Shown in pieces: positions 5,345-5,767 of a stretch of DNA of 5,767 nucleotides. Source of the stretch: Candidatus Omnitrophota bacterium (GTDB taxonomy: Bacteria; Omnitrophota; Gorgyraeia; Duberdicusellales; 4484-171); contig JAQTUC010000095.1 of NCBI GenBank assembly GCA_028710385.1, positions 1 to 5,767 of the forward strand, written 5' to 3'. The translations under genes and the position numbers were made by a program. Position 1 is the stretch's first letter. The number at the start of each line of letters is the position of its first letter. The notes beneath the pieces are model-generated. The model was not told the origin of the DNA. It did not search any database and was given only the letters and a program-made list of their open reading frames with translations.

Positions 5345-5767
5345 ATGGATAAAATCTATATAAATTTAAGCCCAAAGGAAAAGAAGAAAGAAAACGCCCT
5401 ATTAAAAAACGTTTCTTATTATATCAGTGTAGGGATATTTTTGTTGCTGGTTGTGCTTGTGTGTATAGGCGTATTAATAGGGGTAAGGGCAAGCGTTTAT
5501 AAATATGAAGATATTAAATGGGCGAAATGGAGAGAAAAGTATATCATTCTTAGCAAAATAAAACAGGATATAAAAAGCCTTGAGAACGACAGGAACGAAT
5601 TTGAGAAAATGCTCACGCCCAAAAATCAAATACCGGATATTTTCGAAGATGTTTTTTCTTCTCTTCCAAAAAATATCTGGTTTAGCAGCATGAATTTAAA
5701 AAAGAACACGCTTGATATAAGAGGTTATGTGGTTAAAGTTGACGAAGATTATCTGGTCTCTCTGGAA
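5345..5767 (+). CDS. pilN: Type IV pilus assembly protein PilN, 3' partial
   Basis: PilN is a bitopic inner-membrane protein. Its short cytoplasmic tail binds PilM, and its periplasmic domain pairs with PilO to form the alignment complex. The frame is open from ATG 5345 to the window end (141 codons), so roughly the last quarter or more is missing. The tail starts MDKIYINLSP, where INLSP (6-10) corresponds to the conserved INLLP-type PilM-binding motif. A basic stretch (11-21) is followed by one membrane helix at about 25-47. A charged, probably coiled-coil segment runs over about 60-90. The start of the periplasmic ferredoxin-like domain follows (LPKNIWFSSMNL 107-118, then LDIRGYV 123-129). 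TAAGG, overlapping the pilM stop, lies 4 nt before the ATG and can serve as a modest Shine-Dalgarno. Confidence 0.88.
   Translation, partial: MDKIYINLSPKEKKKENALLKNVSYYISVGIFLLLVVLVCIGVLIGVRASVYKYEDIKWAKWREKYIILSKIKQDIKSLENDRNEFEKMLTPKNQIPDIFEDVFSSLPKNIWFSSMNLKKNTLDIRGYVVKVDEDYLVSLE

Noticed and set aside
1..5767. CRISPR array, tRNA or rRNA genes, insertion sequences or phage attachment sites.
   Set aside because: No spaced repeat arrays, cloverleaf-type sequences, transposase-like frames or terminal inverted repeats were seen in reading the window.

Overview
The window holds a type IV pilus (T4P) assembly locus from a Gram-negative-type bacterium. All genes are on the + strand, in the order pilB (5' partial) - pilC - [409-bp gap] - pilA - terminator - second pilin-like gene - pilM - pilN (3' partial). 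Base composition is moderately AT-rich. The full-length pattern of the two pilins resembles pilins I associate with uncultivated lineages such as Omnitrophota or Elusimicrobiota. That taxonomic guess rests on recall of family style and is only moderately secure. The first 12 bases match the 3' end of a common Illumina adapter, so base 1 is probably a short-read contig end (isolate or metagenome).

Layout. Bases 13-1620 encode the extension ATPase PilB, whose N-terminus is lost at the contig edge. Four bases after its stop comes pilC (1625-2833), the inner-membrane platform. Bases 2834-3242 carry no gene. They hold a near-consensus sigma-70 promoter, an AT-rich terminator-like hairpin, and, just before pilA, a 10-bp hairpin whose loop carries a start-less near-copy of the pilA ribosome-binding region. 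The major pilin pilA (3243-3692) follows and is closed by a strong intrinsic terminator (3711-3744). A second good promoter (3780-3808) then drives a pilin paralogue (3889-4380), pilM (4355-5338, GTG start, 26-nt overlap) and pilN (5345 to the window end).

How the genes work together. PilB hydrolyses ATP and PilC couples this to extraction of mature pilins from the membrane. PilA is the likely main subunit, and its monocistronic unit with a strong promoter, strong ribosome-binding site and terminator fits high expression. The second pilin, tied to the assembly genes pilM and pilN, is more likely a minor or accessory pilin. PilM (cytoplasmic, actin-like) should bind the N-terminal tail of PilN (inner membrane) to form the alignment complex. 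PilO, PilP, PilQ, PilT and the prepilin peptidase are not in the window.

Most unusual points: the duplicated, start-less ribosome-binding region upstream of pilA; the long pilA leader with an internal terminator-like hairpin; the alanine-for-glycine change at the processing site of the second pilin; and an Asp-to-Asn change in the first nucleotide-binding motif of PilM. No wholly unknown system is evident. The machinery is a recognisable T4P system, and the novelty lies mainly in the pilA leader.
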